Assembly (NCBI GenBank): GCA_964458265.1
Contig: CAYWIF010000017.1
Location: 3,530-67,529 of the forward strand
Length of the DNA: 64,000 nt
Direction: 5' to 3'
Origin: JAGVSR01 sp964458265
GTDB taxonomy: Bacteria > Pseudomonadota > Alphaproteobacteria > Rhizobiales > Hyphomicrobiaceae
The notes beneath the pieces were generated by a model. The model made no database searches. It was not told the DNA's origin and saw only the letters and a list, made by a program, of their open reading frames with translations. Below are positions 7,863 through 15,646 of this stretch, piece after piece. Every line of letters begins with the position of its first letter. Positions within the stretch are counted from its first letter, which is position 1. Position numbers and translations under genes: made by a program.

Positions 7863-9091
7863 CCGTGCTGGACAGTCTGCGCGTTGCGTTGACAGCGCTG
7901 CGATCGAACCTGCTGCGGTCGATCCTGACCACGCTCGGGATCGTCATCGGTGTCGCGTCGGTCATCATACTGGTCGCGGTCGGCAATGGCGCGGCCGGCG
8001 AAGTCAACCGGCAGATCACGGCGCTTGGAACCAACATGCTCGTCATCTTTCCCGATGCCATGCGCGTCATGGGGCGGTCGAGCGCGGCGGGCACGGCGTT
8101 GCCGTTGTCGGAGGGGGATCTCACGGCTCTGCGCGATAAAATTTCCGGGGTGACCGGCATTTCCGGACAAATCGACGAATCCGCGCCGGTCGTGCGCGGC
8201 AACCTGAATTGGACGACGTCGGTCAGCGGCGTGCATCCCGATTACACGCTCGTGCGGGATTGGCCGGTCAGCGATGGGCGCGAACTCAACGCGCAGGACA
8301 TCAGAACGGCGGCTCGGGTGGCGCTGATCGGGCCCACGGTAGCGCGGCAGCTATTCCCGGGCGAGAACCCGGTCGGGGCCGAAATCCGTGTCAAGAATGT
8401 GCCGTTTCAGATTGTCGGGCTCCTTTCGGTGAAAGGGCAATCGGCCATGGGGCGTGATCAGGACGATGTGATGCTCATTCCGATCACAACGGCGCGAAAC
8501 CGGATCATCGGCAAGAGCGACGTGCAGGTCGATCAGGTGGGCCGCATCTATGTAAAATTCGACGACCAGACGGATATCAAATCGGCGCAAGAGGAAATGG
8601 AAACTCTGCTGCGTCAGCGGCGCAGAGGCGGCCCCAATAACGAGGATACGTTCTCGGTACGCAACCTGGCCGAGTTTATGCGAGCCCGGACGGAAGTGCT
8701 TTCGACCATGAGCTATCTTCTCGGCGCAACATCGGCGATTTCTCTGATCGTCGGCGGGATCGGCATCATGAACATTATGCTGGTTTCGGTGACCGAACGT
8801 ACACGCGAGATCGGATTGCGCATGGCCGTTGGCGGACGCAAGCGGGATATCATGCTGCAATTTCTGGTCGAGGCCGTGGCTCTGTGCTTGCTAGGCGGGT
8901 TGATTGGCGTAGCATTCGGTATTGGCATCGCCTGGCTCATCGCGCACATGGCGAATTGGCCGGTTGATGTCAGCGTGGGCGTCATCAGCGGCGCGATGGG
9001 AGCAGCGGCATTGACCGGGATTGTGTTCGGGTTCTTTCCGGCGCGGCGTGCCGCCGGCCTCAATCCTATCGAAGCGTTAAGAAGCGAATAG
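7859..9091 (+). CDS. MacB-type ABC transporter permease (FtsX/MacB fold)
   Basis: A 410-residue permease with the MacB topology: one N-terminal transmembrane helix (about residues 20-45), a large periplasmic MacB_PCD domain (about 45-275), then three C-terminal helices. The typical sequence IGGIGIMNIMLVSVTERTRE lies between the second helix and the cytosolic coupling region, and the protein ends ARRAAGLNPIEALRSE as in LolC/MacB proteins. Four-helix permeases of this type form a dimer and work as mechanotransmitters that drive an adaptor rather than moving substrate through the membrane. It is the last gene of the three-gene operon. Confidence 0.92.
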   Translation: MTVLDSLRVALTALRSNLLRSILTTLGIVIGVASVIILVAVGNGAAGEVNRQITALGTNMLVIFPDAMRVMGRSSAAGTALPLSEGDLTALRDKISGVTGISGQIDESAPVVRGNLNWTTSVSGVHPDYTLVRDWPVSDGRELNAQDIRTAARVALIGPTVARQLFPGENPVGAEIRVKNVPFQIVGLLSVKGQSAMGRDQDDVMLIPITTARNRIIGKSDVQVDQVGRIYVKFDDQTDIKSAQEEMETLLRQRRRGGPNNEDTFSVRNLAEFMRARTEVLSTMSYLLGATSAISLIVGGIGIMNIMLVSVTERTREIGLRMAVGGRKRDIMLQFLVEAVALCLLGGLIGVAFGIGIAWLIAHMANWPVDVSVGVISGAMGAAALTGIVFGFFPARRAAGLNPIEALRSE

Positions 9092-9328
9092 CAAAATTTA
9101 TCTGCCGCCGGTGTGATATTGTAGATGCTGCTATTTTTTGCCTTCGATTGAAAGTGGATTGAATTTTTTCGGGTAATGACGCTTGTCAAATGGGTGATAA
9201 GGGATTATCCGCATTTGGTGCGTCAATAAATACTCTGACCTAGTGGAACACGGCTGATATATGGCGTTCAGTGGGATAACGCCTTCAACACCGCATCTCC
9301 CTAGGGGGAGCAATATAAGGACTACGAC

Positions 9329-9649
9329 ATGGCTGCTGTGAACGTGGATCGGATGACGCTGAGGGAGATCAACGATCTCGAAGCGAAAATTGCGAAGGCA
9401 AAGTCGGCCGCGCGCGATAAGGCGAAATCGGATCTGAAGGACCGAATTGATCGATTGGTCGATGGTTCGGGCTTCACGGTTGCTGAACTTTACGGGTTTG
9501 CGGTTCGCGGACGGGGGCGTTCGAAATCGGCCGCAAAATATGCCAACCCGGAAAACAAGAGCGAAACGTGGACAGGACGCGGCCGCAAGCCGAACTGGCT
9601 CGTTGCCCGCCTTAAGAAGGGCGCGAAGATGGACGACTTCGCAATCTGA
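9329..9649 (+). CDS. H-NS family nucleoid-associated protein
   Basis: A 106-residue H-NS/HvrA-type DNA-binding protein. The N-terminal half (about residues 8-50) is a charged coiled coil for oligomerisation. The C-terminal half carries the conserved H-NS DNA-binding core: KYANPENKSETWTGRGRKP then NWL, with the RGR-type AT-hook-like loop. Such proteins bind AT-rich minor grooves and silence or organise promoters. It is transcribed alone, with about 240 bases of relatively AT-rich upstream sequence and a hairpin terminator downstream. Target genes cannot be inferred from position. Confidence 0.88.
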   Translation: MAAVNVDRMTLREINDLEAKIAKAKSAARDKAKSDLKDRIDRLVDGSGFTVAELYGFAVRGRGRSKSAAKYANPENKSETWTGRGRKPNWLVARLKKGAKMDDFAI

Positions 9650-9692
9650 CGATTGTCCGGTCCGCTCGATGGAGCGGCAGGACTTGGATTTG

Positions 9693-9727
9693 AACGGTTC
9701 CAGTGGCCCGCCGCTGGGACCGTTTTC
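9693..9727 (+). terminator. Rho-independent terminator after the H-NS-like gene
   Basis: Inverted arms CGGTTCCAGTGG / CCGCTGGGACCG, with a G-U pair and a mismatch, around a short GC loop are followed by TTTTC at 9723-9727. It begins about 45 bases after the stop codon. Confidence 0.75.
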
Positions 9728-9818
9728 ATTTGTGGCATTGCTTCAGCCAGGGTGATTGACGGACCCGGTGCGGCTTCCCATTTCCTCCTCACCCAGCAAC
9801 AGGAATGAGGAGGCGGCG

Positions 9819-10001
9819 ATGCACGCACTCGATATCCAGGAGCAGGCGCGGCTCATGATGGCCGCACATGGGCCGAAGGCGATCGCCGAGGCCGCGCAGA
9901 AGGCAGTCCGATTGGAGGAGGACGGTCTTGAGGCGGAGGCCAAGGATTGGCGGCGCATCGAGGCGGCGCTCATCCAGTTGGCGGGACCGCGCGCGAAGTA
10001 A
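9819..10001 (+). CDS. Small conserved-type hypothetical protein (60 aa)
   Basis: A 60-residue, mostly alpha-helical, acidic-plus-basic protein beginning MHALDIQEQARLMMAAHGPK. The start is well supported: GAGGAGG at 9807-9813 sits five bases before ATG 9819. There is no signal peptide, membrane segment or cysteine. The AAHGPKAIAEAAQKA segment looks like short proteins I associate with Hyphomicrobiales genomes, but I know no function. It could be a small DNA- or protein-binding factor. It converges with a small membrane protein gene on the minus strand six bases downstream. Confidence 0.7.
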   Translation: MHALDIQEQARLMMAAHGPKAIAEAAQKAVRLEEDGLEAEAKDWRRIEAALIQLAGPRAK

Positions 10002-10007
10002 GGGCCG

Positions 10008-10265
10008 TTAGTCGCGCACCGTATAGATGCGTTCCCACACGAAGAGGCAGAGGGCGTAGGCTGCTGCCAGCACGAGGAACGTGTCGGCTATGCGCCGGGG
10101 CTCGGCGCCGGACAATGCCAGCATATCCGCCGCGTGGTGCGCGACAAGCGCCAGCGCAGCAAAGAGCATCGTGAAGCCGCAGAAAACAATTTGAACGAAC
10201 TTCTGCGACCGCAAGCGCGTGCCGTAGAGCAAGTCGTCGTCGGGACGGTCGTCATCGAAGCGCAT
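10008..10265 (-). CDS. Small two-helix membrane protein
   Basis: An 85-residue protein with an acidic N-terminus (MRFDDDRPDDDLLYG) and two predicted transmembrane helices (about residues 25-45 and 60-78), ending in a short charged tail. I do not recognise a family. It stands between cca and the 60-residue protein and may be expressed independently; no strong ribosome binding site was found ahead of ATG 10265. Codon use and the clear hydrophobic periodicity support a real gene. Confidence 0.6.
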   Translation of the reverse strand: MRFDDDRPDDDLLYGTRLRSQKFVQIVFCGFTMLFAALALVAHHAADMLALSGAEPRRIADTFLVLAAAYALCLFVWERIYTVRD

Positions 10266-10363
10266 GGACGGCCTTACGCATTACAAAATCGGAACAACAG
10301 CGATCAACGTCACGCTGACGGCCAAGAACATAACTGTGGCGTGCTCCGCGGGGAAGCGGGGAT

Positions 10364-11632
10364 TTACGACTTTTTAAGGTTGATCAGTGCGGCCAGGCGC
10401 CCGCGGACGATTGCTTCGTCAGCCGGAAAACCGGCCGTCATCCACCATTGATCGAGCAAGTCGAGGATTTGTCCTATTTCGGGACCAGGGGGGACGCCGA
10501 GTGCCAGGACATCATTGCCACCGATGGGAAGCACGGGCGGTATCCAGTTGTCCGCGATGCAAAGGCGATCGCGGTAGGGCGTGCTCGAGGGGTCCACCGA
10601 AAGATCGTTTGCCCAACTCATCAAGACGCCATCGCGGTAGGTGTCAGCGCCATGCCGATAAATGAAGCAGCGGGCGCGGTCTTCACTTTCCGATGGATCG
10701 AAGGCTCGGTCGGGCAGCACGATATCGGCGAGGCGCTCGTATTCGGCCTTGGACAGGCGAAGTCGGTCCCGCAGGCGGGATGCATCAGCGGGCGTCGCGA
10801 CAGAAAGCGCGTATAGCCGGCGAATTGGATCGGGCGGCACACCGTTGGCCGCCTCGATGGCGATAAGCCTTGCAAAGCTCAACATATTGGCGGCGGAGCC
10901 CAGAATGCGCGCCAGGAGGCCAGTGTCGTCCATCTCGCAGGCGACGAACGCGGCGTGCGGGGCGACGAGCAACTTCATGAGTTCGGACCGGATGCGTTCC
11001 GCAGAAATCTGGTCGAGACCGCTCTGCAGTTGCGCGCAAGCCGCATGGCCTTGGCGGTCGATGGACCCGGCGCCGTAGTAGGCGGTGAACCGGTAGAAGC
11101 GCAGGACGCGGAGGTAATCCTCGGCGATGCGATCTTCGGCGCGGCCAATGAAGCGGACTCGATTGGCGGCCAGATCGGCAAGGCCTCCTGTAGGATCGAA
11201 CAATCGACCGTCCGTGTCGCAGTAAAGTGCGTTGATTGTGAAGTCTCGGCGGTGCGCGTCGATCGCCCAGTCTTCGGTGAAAGCAACGGTTGCGTGGCGG
11301 CCGTGCGTTTCCACGTCGCGCCGGAGAGTCGTCACTTCGAACGGTTTGTGGCCGGCGATGACAGTGACGGTGCCGTGGGCGAGGCCGGTCGGGACCGCAG
11401 CAAGGCCGGCTGCTTCAGCGCGTACGATCACGTCATCGGGATGAACCGAGGTGGCGATGTCGATATCCGTGACCGGTTGGCCAAGAAGCGTGTTGCGCAC
11501 GGCGCCACCGACGACGCGGGCCTCACCGCCGCCGTTCGCAATTGCCGTCAGGACACGCTGCGTCGCTTCCGCGCGCAGCCATCCGGCGTTCGCCAGTCTG
11601 GGATCGGGCGTTGTCGTTGGCACGGCGGTCAC
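10364..11632 (-). CDS. cca: CCA tRNA nucleotidyltransferase
   Basis: A 422-residue class II nucleotidyltransferase that adds or repairs the 3' CCA end of tRNAs. The catalytic head has VVGGAVRNTLLG near residue 40 and the metal-binding TDIDIATS near residue 55. The neck motif RRDFTINALYCD follows near residue 130 and the template motif EDYLRVLRFYRF near residue 180. A poly(A) polymerase I is a related alternative, but the length and alphaproteobacterial context favour a CCA-adding enzyme. The frame opens with a GTG at 11632. It is downstream of a DUF6111-like gene and a Nudix gene on the same strand with gaps under 30 bases, so the three are probably cotranscribed. Confidence 0.88.
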   Translation of the reverse strand: MTAVPTTTPDPRLANAGWLRAEATQRVLTAIANGGGEARVVGGAVRNTLLGQPVTDIDIATSVHPDDVIVRAEAAGLAAVPTGLAHGTVTVIAGHKPFEVTTLRRDVETHGRHATVAFTEDWAIDAHRRDFTINALYCDTDGRLFDPTGGLADLAANRVRFIGRAEDRIAEDYLRVLRFYRFTAYYGAGSIDRQGHAACAQLQSGLDQISAERIRSELMKLLVAPHAAFVACEMDDTGLLARILGSAANMLSFARLIAIEAANGVPPDPIRRLYALSVATPADASRLRDRLRLSKAEYERLADIVLPDRAFDPSESEDRARCFIYRHGADTYRDGVLMSWANDLSVDPSSTPYRDRLCIADNWIPPVLPIGGNDVLALGVPPGPEIGQILDLLDQWWMTAGFPADEAIVRGRLAALINLKKS

Positions 11633-11648
11633 AGGTGCGGTTCGTTTC

Positions 11649-11939
11649 TCATTCGATGCGGCCCGGCTCTATCTTGCCGTCCTTGAGGACGGGCGGCGAA
11701 TACGTCTGGCCGGGACGGCCGCCGGACGTGTTGCCGAACAGGACGAGGGTGACGATCAACAGCACCGTGCCGGATGCTGCAAGCCAGAGCAGTGGCGCGT
11801 CGTTTAATATCCGCGACGGTCTGATGCGTCCGTCCGGCGCGCGTTCGAGCGTGTCGGGTCGCGCGATCAGAACCCATCCAATGTAGGCAAGGGTGGGTAG
11901 CAGGAAGAGCAGGATATTCTCGATAACGACGCGGATCAT
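11649..11939 (-). CDS. DUF6111-like small membrane protein
   Basis: A 96-residue protein with two transmembrane helices (about residues 5-24 and 48-68), beginning MIRVVIENILLFLLPTLAYI. It resembles the alphaproteobacterial DUF6111 family, which typically sits between a Nudix CoA-pyrophosphatase gene and a CCA-adding enzyme gene, exactly as here. Function is unknown. The ATG at 11939 is preceded by AAGGTGA, supporting this start rather than longer frames. Its place inside the cassette suggests cotranscription with cca. Confidence 0.75.
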   Translation of the reverse strand: MIRVVIENILLFLLPTLAYIGWVLIARPDTLERAPDGRIRPSRILNDAPLLWLAASGTVLLIVTLVLFGNTSGGRPGQTYSPPVLKDGKIEPGRIE

Positions 11940-11961
11940 TTCACCTTGCTTTCGGCACCTT

Positions 11962-12663
11962 TCACGACGCGGAGAACAGCCTGTCGTGCATGTTGCGAAG
12001 GATACCCGCTGTCGCGCCCCAAATATAGCGCTCGCCGAAGGGCATGGCGTAAAATCGACGGTCGCGGCCGCCGAGTGAGCGGGCATCAATGCGATGGTTG
12101 GCCGGGTCCATCAGGAACGCGAGCGGGACTTCGAATGCGGCGGCAACTTCGCCAACGTTGAGGGAGAGTGCGAATTCGGGCGCGACGAGCGCCACTACGG
12201 GTGTCACCGCAAAGCCCGTGCCGGTCCGGTAGACATCAAGAAAGCCCAAGGGTTCGACGTAGGTGCGCGACAACCCGATTTCTTCTTCGGCCTCGCGCAA
12301 TGCGGTTTCGATGGGGCCGGAGTCGTCCGGATCGGGCTTGCCGCCGGGAAAAGCGATTTGCCCGGCGTGAGCAGCGAGGTGAGGCATTCGCTCCGTCAGC
12401 AGCACGGTGAGAGGGTCACGCTCCACGACCGGGACGAGAACCGCGGCCGGACGCGCGGGTTCATGGCCGGTCCAGTCGGCGAATGCGGAAGGGTTGAGGT
12501 CGAAATCGCTGGGTGGAGCGACGGCAGTGCCCGCTATTGCCAGCGTTCGCGGATGTGCATGTAATCCCTTTGCCGCGCGCGCGCGGAACGCTGCTGAATG
12601 GAACGGTTCTGCGTCGGGGGTGCGCATTTTGCGTAGGAACTTGTCCGGGGCTGCGGCGAGCAC
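11962..12663 (-). CDS. Nudix hydrolase, CoA pyrophosphatase type
   Basis: A protein of up to 233 residues with a complete Nudix box, GGKPDPDD through REAEEEIGLS, at about residues 115-140. The upstream UPF0035-type segment (LLTERMPHLAAHAGQIAFPG) is characteristic of CoA/acetyl-CoA diphosphatases (NudL/YeaB), which split CoA into 3',5'-ADP and 4'-phosphopantetheine. The frame opens at a GTG (12663); an ATG at 12627 would shorten it by 12 residues, and neither has a clear ribosome binding site. It is the first gene of a probable Nudix-DUF6111-cca operon, divergent from the secreted protein gene next door. Confidence 0.85.
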   Translation of the reverse strand: MLAAAPDKFLRKMRTPDAEPFHSAAFRARAAKGLHAHPRTLAIAGTAVAPPSDFDLNPSAFADWTGHEPARPAAVLVPVVERDPLTVLLTERMPHLAAHAGQIAFPGGKPDPDDSGPIETALREAEEEIGLSRTYVEPLGFLDVYRTGTGFAVTPVVALVAPEFALSLNVGEVAAAFEVPLAFLMDPANHRIDARSLGGRDRRFYAMPFGERYIWGATAGILRNMHDRLFSAS

Positions 12664-12758
12664 GGGAGATGGGTCTGCCGTATTTCGTGCGCCTTCGCAT
12701 GACCAAAATAAAGCGAATCATGAGCATTTTGAATCGTGGGCGGACGGATTTTTTGGCG

Positions 12759-13985
12759 ATGGACGTGAAATTTGGGTGCAGGGCCTGGCGGGTCCTCCGA
12801 GGCATGGCCGCACCGATGGCGGTGGCAATCGCGTTGCTATCCGCTGCATTCCCGGCCGGGGCTTCGACGGAGTCGGAGTTCGCATCCGGGCTCGGGAGCG
12901 CAGAGCGCAAGACGTTCGAAACCTTCGTTGCGGCGCGGCGGTTCTACAACCTGACGCTCAACGAGTTTTGGGACGAGGCGGACGAGAAGAGGGCACAGCG
13001 GCGCAAAAAGCGCGCGGCCGATCAGGCCATCACTGCGAAGGATTACGCGAAAGGATTTCCGCCGGAGTACACCGGGCCGAAACTGCCAGCCGATCTCGCC
13101 AAGCGCTGGGCGAAGTTTCAAGAGGCGCAGGCTGAGAGGAAGCCACCACCGGAGCCGCGTCCGGGCGTGGAAGATTTTCTGGCGCACGCGCGCGAGCAAT
13201 TCGGGTTCGTGCCCGAGCGGATTCCGGAGCGGGAATTCAAGCGCCGCTATGCGCGAGAGGCCTTGCGCGTTGGGTTGACCAAGGAACAGGTGGTGCGTGT
13301 CTACGCGTTGGAGACGAGCGGTCTGGGTACGGCGGACATGGTGGCCGGAATTCATCCGATTACACGAAAGGGAACGCCGATTTCGACGGCCATCGGCTAT
13401 GCGCAATTGCTGTCGGCGAACTCGACGAGTGAACTCGTGAAGCACGGGCCGGACTTCATCGGTCGTTTGAAGCGAATGGCGGAGAGCGCGCGCACGCCGG
13501 AAGCGCAAAAGCGGTATCAGCGCAAGGCGCAGATTCTCACGCGCATGTTGTCGGTGGCGAAATCCGTTCCCAACGAATGGAACCGGCATATGGCGCTCGG
13601 AAGGACGGCCAAAGGCTACGGCATTCACGCGATCAACATAGACGGCGACATCGGGCCTTGGTTGCAAGTTTTGAAGTTGGAAGGGCTGAAGACGCTGGCG
13701 GAGAAGAAGGGCCGGCCACGGCTTACGGGAGCGGAAATCGAATTGATGAACTTGGCTGGACCGGCGACGGGCCTGGAGATGATGACACCCGCTGGCAGAT
13801 TGGCGACGACGCCGAATTTCTTCGAGCGTGCTGCTTATGGGCGCAATACGATCGTGCGGGGTAAAACTGGCGCGGAACTGTTGAAGGCGCTCGACGAGCG
13901 GATGGATACGAACGAGAAGAACGAGGGCGCGATCGTTTTCAGTCAGGTCTTCGACGAGATCGCGGCTGAGATGGCGCGGCAATGA
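12759..13985 (+). CDS. Secreted protein with a divergent lysozyme/lytic-transglycosylase-like region
   Basis: A 408-residue exported protein. A signal peptide (about residues 1-36, ending PAGA) is followed by a basic, charged linker (about 60-130) and a domain containing VVRVYALETSGLGT (near residue 187) and, some 30 residues later, STAIGYAQLLSAN. A glutamate before Ser-Gly followed by GYAQ is the arrangement of the catalytic Glu and the second motif in lytic transglycosylases, so peptidoglycan cleavage is a reasonable inference, not a firm assignment. The segment ARTPEAQKRYQRKAQI suggests further helices. ATG 12759 begins the signal peptide; in-frame ATGs at 12699 and 12720 are possible. It is probably monocistronic. 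Confidence 0.6.
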   Translation: MDVKFGCRAWRVLRGMAAPMAVAIALLSAAFPAGASTESEFASGLGSAERKTFETFVAARRFYNLTLNEFWDEADEKRAQRRKKRAADQAITAKDYAKGFPPEYTGPKLPADLAKRWAKFQEAQAERKPPPEPRPGVEDFLAHAREQFGFVPERIPEREFKRRYAREALRVGLTKEQVVRVYALETSGLGTADMVAGIHPITRKGTPISTAIGYAQLLSANSTSELVKHGPDFIGRLKRMAESARTPEAQKRYQRKAQILTRMLSVAKSVPNEWNRHMALGRTAKGYGIHAINIDGDIGPWLQVLKLEGLKTLAEKKGRPRLTGAEIELMNLAGPATGLEMMTPAGRLATTPNFFERAAYGRNTIVRGKTGAELLKALDERMDTNEKNEGAIVFSQVFDEIAAEMARQ

Positions 13986-14015
13986 AAAAGCCGGCGGTCC
14001 CATGGGACCGCCGGC
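13985..14015 (-). terminator. Perfect palindrome with U-run, minus-strand terminator
   Basis: A 26-base perfect palindrome (arms GCCGGCGGTCCCA and its complement, centre CATG) is followed on the minus strand by five T. It would end the Cys-rich small protein transcript, and it touches the stop codon of the convergent plus-strand gene. No T-run follows on the plus strand. Confidence 0.7.
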
Positions 14016-14111
14016 GTTCCAACTTAATAAAGAGGGCAGTGCTGGCTTATGTTCCGCCAGTCCGCCTCTTATGTCTTGCAGTGGAGAATGACAGTCTGAC
14101 GACAGTTCCCG

Positions 14112-14417
14112 TTACGGGCAGTACCAGACGGCTCCGATTTTGAAGCAGCCGCGGTTGTTCCAGCCCGGCGGCAGTTTGTTGTACCGCTTGCCGCAAGCTT
14201 GCGGGTAGCAGCCCGGTCCCACGTGACGATGGCGAGCGACGACGCCCCAGCGGGGTACGTAGGCTTTCACGCATGCGCGGTGGCAGCCGTGGACTTGCAC
14301 GACCAGATCGCCGGCGATGGCCGTTTTCGGCGCGGTCGAGACCGGGGCTGCCGTTGCGGCGTGTGAGACAAAGACGAAAGCCAACAGCGCCATTGCGACG
14401 CTTAACAACCGTGACAT
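14112..14417 (-). CDS. Secreted cysteine-rich small protein
   Basis: A 101-residue protein with a clear signal peptide (about residues 1-23, ending TAA). The mature part has six cysteines, two of them in CHRAC and CYPQAC, and ends with CFKIGAVWYCP. The spacing suggests three disulfides in a small extracytoplasmic protein. No family was recognised. The GGAGGTA sequence ahead of ATG 14417 gives a good start. It is expressed alone; a palindromic terminator lies about 100 bases downstream. There is no contextual link with hemF next door. Confidence 0.7.
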   Translation of the reverse strand: MSRLLSVAMALLAFVFVSHAATAAPVSTAPKTAIAGDLVVQVHGCHRACVKAYVPRWGVVARHRHVGPGCYPQACGKRYNKLPPGWNNRGCFKIGAVWYCP

Positions 14418-14554
14418 GGATACCTCCCTATGCGAACTGCCGCGCCGTGGTGCATGGCGCGAGCAGGAACCCTAGCTGACGCTGAAAAAAAGGGAAGCGA
14501 CAGATACGTATTATTTCGGATGGCTCTGACGGTGGTTGAGCCTCGGTTGCAGGG

Positions 14555-15475
14555 TCATGGCCACTTCACGACGGGGGGCATGGAGGAAAGAATACTCTCG
14601 ACGTTACCGCCCGTCTTCAGGCCGAACATCGTGCCCCGGTCGTAGAGGAGATTGTACTCCACGTAGCGGCCGCGGCGAATGAGCTGTTCCTCGCGGTCGT
14701 CGGCGGTCCAAGGTGTTGTCCAGTTGCCACGCACGATCATTGGATAAACGCGGAGGAACTGGCGTCCGACCTCTTGGGTAAAGGCGAGTGCTGCATCCCA
14801 GCCGCCTGCTTCCTCCGAAGGGGTCAGGTAGTCGTAGAAGATGCCACCGATGCCGCGCATTTCCTTGCGGTGCGGGAGATAGAAGTATTCGTCGCACCAC
14901 TCCTTGTAGCGCTTGTAGTCGGCAACCGCGTGGCCTTCGCAAGCGTTGAACATGGCTGCGTGGAAGGCGAGGCTGTCGGCATCGGTCTGCGAACGCCGGC
15001 GCATGAGGACGGGTGTGAGGTCTGCGCCACCGCCGAACCACCACTTGGATGTGACGACCATGCGCGTGTTCATATGGACGGCGGGGACATGCGGATTGTG
15101 CATGTGGGCGATCAGTGAGATGCCCGAGGCCCAGAAGCGCGGGTCTTCCTCGGCGCCCGGGATCTGCTTGCGGAATTCGGGCGCGAATTCGCCGTGGACG
15201 GTGGACGTGTGGACGCCGACCTTCTCGAAGACGCGGCCATGCAAAATTGACATCACACCGCCGCCGAGGTCAGCGGTGGGATCGGTGCCCGTGTGTTCGG
15301 CGCGGTTCCATGGGGTGCGCACAAAGCGGCCAGGCTTCATGTCCGACGTCTGAGTGCCGGCGGGAAGATCACCCTCCAGCTTTTCGAATGCGGCGCAGAT
15401 ATCGTCGCGCAGCGTCTCAAACCAGGCGCGTGCCTTGGCTTTGCGTTCGGGCAGGAGGTCCGTTTTGGCATCCAT
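14555..15475 (-). CDS. hemF: Coproporphyrinogen III oxidase, aerobic
   Basis: A 306-residue oxygen-dependent coproporphyrinogen III oxidase, which decarboxylates two propionates to give protoporphyrinogen IX in haem synthesis. Signature sequences include FGGGADLTPVL, the segment FYLPHRKEMRGIGGIFYDY, and YVEYNLLYDRGTMFGLKTGG near the C-terminus with active-site Asp/Arg residues. Length matches E. coli HemF. It is cytoplasmic and dimeric in the family. I placed the start at ATG 15475 because homology begins just after it; a longer frame exists but is low-complexity. It is divergent from the ABC transporter gene at 15647. Confidence 0.95.
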   Translation of the reverse strand: MDAKTDLLPERKAKARAWFETLRDDICAAFEKLEGDLPAGTQTSDMKPGRFVRTPWNRAEHTGTDPTADLGGGVMSILHGRVFEKVGVHTSTVHGEFAPEFRKQIPGAEEDPRFWASGISLIAHMHNPHVPAVHMNTRMVVTSKWWFGGGADLTPVLMRRRSQTDADSLAFHAAMFNACEGHAVADYKRYKEWCDEYFYLPHRKEMRGIGGIFYDYLTPSEEAGGWDAALAFTQEVGRQFLRVYPMIVRGNWTTPWTADDREEQLIRRGRYVEYNLLYDRGTMFGLKTGGNVESILSSMPPVVKWP

Positions 15476-15646
15476 CGGAGGTGGGCTCTCGTAACGATGT
15501 GGCGTTTGGGCTCGTTCGCGCCACGGTTTTGGCACGCCGCCGCCCCAGCCCATAGTGTATTCCTCGCCCCTCGTGAAGGGCGCGGACTCGTTCTCGTGAA
15601 CGGGCCGCCGCCTGGATGATACCCATCGGTCTGTCCGGCCGCCCCA

